A stretch of DNA of 6,077 bases from Methanosarcinales archaeon ex4572_44 (GTDB taxonomy: Archaea > Halobacteriota > Methanosarcinia > Methanosarcinales > EX4572-44), in the NCBI GenBank assembly GCA_002254825.2, contig NJEL02000050.1:1-6077 (forward strand), read 5' to 3'. Shown piece after piece: positions 5,823 through 6,077 of this stretch; the stretch's first letter is position 1; the number at the start of each line of letters is the position of its first letter. Below the pieces are notes generated by a model, which made no database searches, had not been told where the DNA came from, and saw nothing but the letters and a program-made list of their open reading frames with translations. The position numbers were made by a program, and so were the translations under genes.

Positions 5823-5869
5823 ATAAGCCCCATCCATGCCACACTCGAATGAGACAGGAGGTATTCACG
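5823..5869 (+). repeat. Diverged 47-bp direct repeat, right copy
   Basis: This is the partner of 5291-5337, in the same orientation, with 33 of 47 identical bases. It lies in the gap between the toxin stop codon (5885-5887) and the start of the membrane-protein gene (5794). Confidence 0.55.
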
Positions 5870-5884
5870 GGGGCGTTTGTTGGG

Positions 5885-6077
5885 TCAGTCATAAATATTT
5901 TTCCGGTGTCCAATCTTCAAAACCAGGATCAGGATTTTTTCTTTATCGATGTCAAGCATTAACCGATAATCCCCTACACGTAAGCGAAATTCTGAAGAGC
6001 CGACTAACTTCTGCACGTACTCTTCAGGCCGGATACGAATCCTCTCAAGAGCCTTGAAGATTCTCTTTTGAGCGGTT
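5885..6077 (-). CDS. RelE/ParE-family type II toxin (mRNA interferase-like), 5' end beyond the window
   Basis: The last 63 residues are present and in frame to the window edge; the start codon and about the first 20-25 residues lie beyond 6077. The visible part runs from TAQKRIFKALERIRIRPEEY through a KLVGSSEFRLRVGDYRLMLD core to LKIGHRKNIYD and TGA (5887-5885). The order ALERI-RP-LVGS, FRLRVGDYR, LVLKIGHR and a C-terminal Tyr is the classical RelE fold signature: basic residues on the last strands, Arg of GDYR, HR and a terminal Tyr. RelE toxins cut mRNA on the ribosome and are neutralised by a small antitoxin, usually encoded just upstream. That position would be past the window edge, so no antitoxin can be seen here. 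Whether this copy is active as an endonuclease is not known. Confidence 0.82.
   Translation of the reverse strand, partial: TAQKRIFKALERIRIRPEEYVQKLVGSSEFRLRVGDYRLMLDIDKEKILILVLKIGHRKNIYD

Noticed and set aside
5836..6057. A 73-codon plus-strand open frame at the right end.
   Set aside because: It lies antisense to the RelE-like reading frame, which has clear family motifs, and covers part of the direct repeat.

Overview
The window looks archaeal. It encodes a full-length archaeal/eukaryotic-type initiation factor aIF5B and an archaeal Vms1-like release factor. Four genes share a 3'-shifted Shine-Dalgarno element (GGTGA/GTGATC) placed 4-5 bases before the start, which implies a 16S rRNA tail containing ATCACCTCC. 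A secreted seven-haem cytochrome c next to a membrane cytochrome b, and a UbiD-family decarboxylase remnant, suggest a respiratory or extracellular-electron-transfer lineage. Cytochrome-rich Euryarchaeota such as ANME/alkane-oxidising groups, Methanosarcinales or Archaeoglobales would fit. That placement is inference; no rRNA or taxon-specific marker is present.

Layout. (1) Bases 1-474 (+): the C-terminal part of a UbiD-family decarboxylase, interrupted by a frameshifting deletion of about 65 bp near base 210. A possible hairpin terminator lies at its end. (2) Bases 480-2177 (-): a two-gene electron-transfer operon, multihaem cytochrome c first and di-haem cytochrome b second, 15 bases apart. 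(3) Bases 2178-2475: a 298-bp divergent intergenic region with TATA-like elements and an inverted repeat just upstream of the cytochrome ribosome binding site. (4) Bases 2476-5275 (+): infB (aIF5B) followed 16 bases later by the Vms1-like peptidyl-tRNA hydrolase, a likely translation/ribosome-rescue operon. (5) Bases 5276-6077: an accessory-looking end. It has a very AT-rich membrane-protein gene (-) flanked by two diverged 47-bp direct repeats, and then the 3' part of a RelE/ParE-type toxin gene (-) that runs off the window.

How the parts work together. The cytochrome pair would take electrons from a membrane quinol or methanophenazine through haem b and pass them to outward-facing c-haems. 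aIF5B joins ribosomal subunits at initiation, and the Vms1-like factor releases nascent chains from stalled large subunits, so the plus-strand operon covers two ends of the ribosome cycle. The right end reads as an insertion/defence-type patch unrelated to the core genes. I found no CRISPR array, tRNA, rRNA or complete transposase. No convincing wholly new system is visible. The best leads are the cytochrome module, the infB-rescue factor pairing, the broken ubiD and the repeat-flanked AT-rich gene.
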